From contig JBKEDS010000024.1 of the NCBI GenBank assembly GCA_047975545.1, forward strand, positions 1 through 60,231: a DNA stretch of 60,231 nucleotides, read 5' to 3'. Shown piece after piece: positions 59,324-60,231 of the stretch. The stretch's first letter is position 1, and each line of letters begins with the position of its first letter. This stretch comes from JBKEDS01 sp047975545 (GTDB taxonomy: Bacteria > Bacteroidota > Bacteroidia > Flavobacteriales > Flavobacteriaceae). The translations under genes were made by a program, and so were the position numbers. Under the pieces are notes generated by a model that ran no database searches, was not told where the DNA came from, and saw only the letters and a program-made list of their open reading frames with translations.

Positions 59324-60231
59324 ATGGCAGTTTCAAATTACAACCCAGGTCAAGAACTATCGTCCATAGATTTTAGGTCCATGATTGGCGGCCCGCTTTC
59401 GTCGGTAGTCGAGGCACAGGCCCAAGCAGCCCTTTCTACGGTAGGATTTATTAAAAGCGTTGGTTTCGAACCCGATTCCGAAGACCCCACGACCGGCGAA
59501 ATTACGCCCGGAGGCCCCGTTTACGTTAGCTTTAAGTACCCCAAGCAAACATCGCCTTTTATTGCTGCAAAAAATGGTATTATAGGCACGGTTGCTTTAG
59601 GCGGTAGTGTTAGTAACGCCGATTCTATCGTAAGTGTAATTATTACCTCGTCTTCCGGATCGGGAGCTAATATTGTTGCCACCGTTAATGGTGCAAATGG
59701 TATCGATTTGGCTATCCAAAACGGAGGCGAAGGCTATACGGCTTCCGATACCATTACCGTAACCTACAACAGTACCGCAACACCCTCGGCAGTAGAAACC
59801 GCCCAGGGAACCCTAACCGTTAGGGACGAGGATGCCGTTGCGGCGACCTTTGAGGAAATGAAACTTGAAGTGCCGTTGCTAACTATGGTGCCCATACCTT
59901 ATTTAAGGGTGGACGAAGTGGTAATAGATTTTAATGCCAAAATAAACTCCATGGAGTACCGAAACGTGGCATCGGAGTTTAACGCCTCAAGCAGTTTCGC
60001 CTTAAAAAATAAGGTAGAAAGCAGTATTACGGCAGGTACCAGTGGGATAACTTCTTTATTTGCCAAAGGAGGCGCCAGTACCAAATTTACAAGTAGCGTA
60101 AACTTTAAGGTAAGCGCCTCGTACAAACGTACGTCCCGACAAGGCAGTAAGGTTGAAAAATCCTTCCAATTGGGTATTAACGTTAAGGCAAGCCAAGACG
60201 AAACCCCGGGAGGCATGGAAAAAATACTAAA
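59324..60231 (+). CDS. DUF2589 family protein with an inserted beta-type domain (3' end outside the window)
   Basis: The ATG at 59324 opens an uninterrupted frame of 302 codons to the window edge. Residues about 12-75 (MIGGPLSSVVEAQAQAALST, then VYVSFKYPKQ) and 177-302 (LEVPLLTMVPIPYLRVDEVV, VNFKVSASYKRTSRQGS, TPGGMEKIL) are the two halves of a DUF2589 protein, whose function is unknown. Between them about 100 residues (about 76-176) form an inserted segment with small, Gly-, Ser- and Thr-rich sequence and the motif NGGEGYTASDTITVTY, which resembles beta-strand repeat domains of phage structural and surface proteins. DUF2589 genes often occur in tandem with partners, so an operon may follow beyond the window. 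Confidence 0.85.
   Translation, partial: MAVSNYNPGQELSSIDFRSMIGGPLSSVVEAQAQAALSTVGFIKSVGFEPDSEDPTTGEITPGGPVYVSFKYPKQTSPFIAAKNGIIGTVALGGSVSNADSIVSVIITSSSGSGANIVATVNGANGIDLAIQNGGEGYTASDTITVTYNSTATPSAVETAQGTLTVRDEDAVAATFEEMKLEVPLLTMVPIPYLRVDEVVIDFNAKINSMEYRNVASEFNASSSFALKNKVESSITAGTSGITSLFAKGGASTKFTSSVNFKVSASYKRTSRQGSKVEKSFQLGINVKASQDETPGGMEKIL

Noticed and set aside
1..60231. tRNA, rRNA, CRISPR arrays, prophage or insertion-sequence transposases
   Set aside because: Reading the intergenic stretches, which are all below about 350 bases, I found no tRNA-like cloverleaf, no rRNA segment, no spacer-repeat array and no transposase or integrase gene.

Overview
The window reads as chromosome of a member of the Flavobacteriaceae (Bacteroidota). 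The support is in the gene content: GldI, a PorV/PorQ-family outer-membrane protein linked to type IX secretion, LETM1-related biofilm-associated protein, SecA and Rho of the Bacteroidota type, the parE/parC arrangement, and promoters of the Bacteroidota form TTG-N18-21-TAnnTTTG. Almost everything is housekeeping or conserved flavobacterial core; clear accessory DNA is limited to a few short inserts and both window edges.

Layout. 1-380: tail of an unidentified small gene, a cassette-like repeat region and a terminator. 380-9674: secA, a DUF2795 protein, cobalamin adenosyltransferase, a calcium-repeat OmpA protein, a degenerate methyltransferase-like gene and an ABC-F protein. 9.7-20.8 kb: glycosyltransferase, haem-binding protein, HEAT-like protein plus purB, DUF808 protein, pssA, a PorV-like protein, DUF4105 protein, PLP decarboxylase, guaA. 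21.0-28.9 kb: LysM/periplasmic-binding fusion, DUF3820, parE, an AT-rich accessory pair (GNAT-like protein plus a small charged protein), an unlisted 49-codon gene translationally coupled to parC, and parC. 29.1-38.6 kb: TerC, TMEM175-like channel, O-methyltransferase, a zinc-ribbon family protein that has lost its cysteines, Nif3-like protein, lpxK, TPR hybrid histidine kinase, gap, lipA. 38.6-46.2 kb: sigma factor, a higBA toxin-antitoxin cassette with a bounded inverted repeat, glycosyltransferase 2, small Cys-rich membrane protein, aquaporin, ECF sigma/anti-sigma pair, murB, aminotransferase. 46.5-59.0 kb: DUF1573, valS, a small outer-membrane protein, LETM1-related protein, the lgt-DUF192 pair, a dual-domain PPIase, gldI and a DHH phosphoesterase, ndk, rho, DUF4293. 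59.3 kb to the end: the first 302 codons of a DUF2589 protein carrying an inserted domain; its operon continues outside the window.

Functional links. SecA, Lgt, the two PPIases, GldI, the PorV-like protein and the OmpA protein belong to envelope biogenesis, lipoprotein maturation and gliding. purB and guaA belong to purine synthesis; parE/parC to topoisomerase IV; lipA and gap are directly abutting. Two sigma-factor loci are present, only one with an anti-sigma partner.

Most worth following up: the DUF2589 protein with an inserted beta-type domain at the right edge; two apparently repeat-derived in-frame insertions in valS; the accessory cassette between parE and parC with the hidden coupled gene; the degenerate methyltransferase that starts with TTG in frame directly behind the ABC-F stop codon; and three accessory loci each followed by a similar cassette-like inverted-repeat tail.
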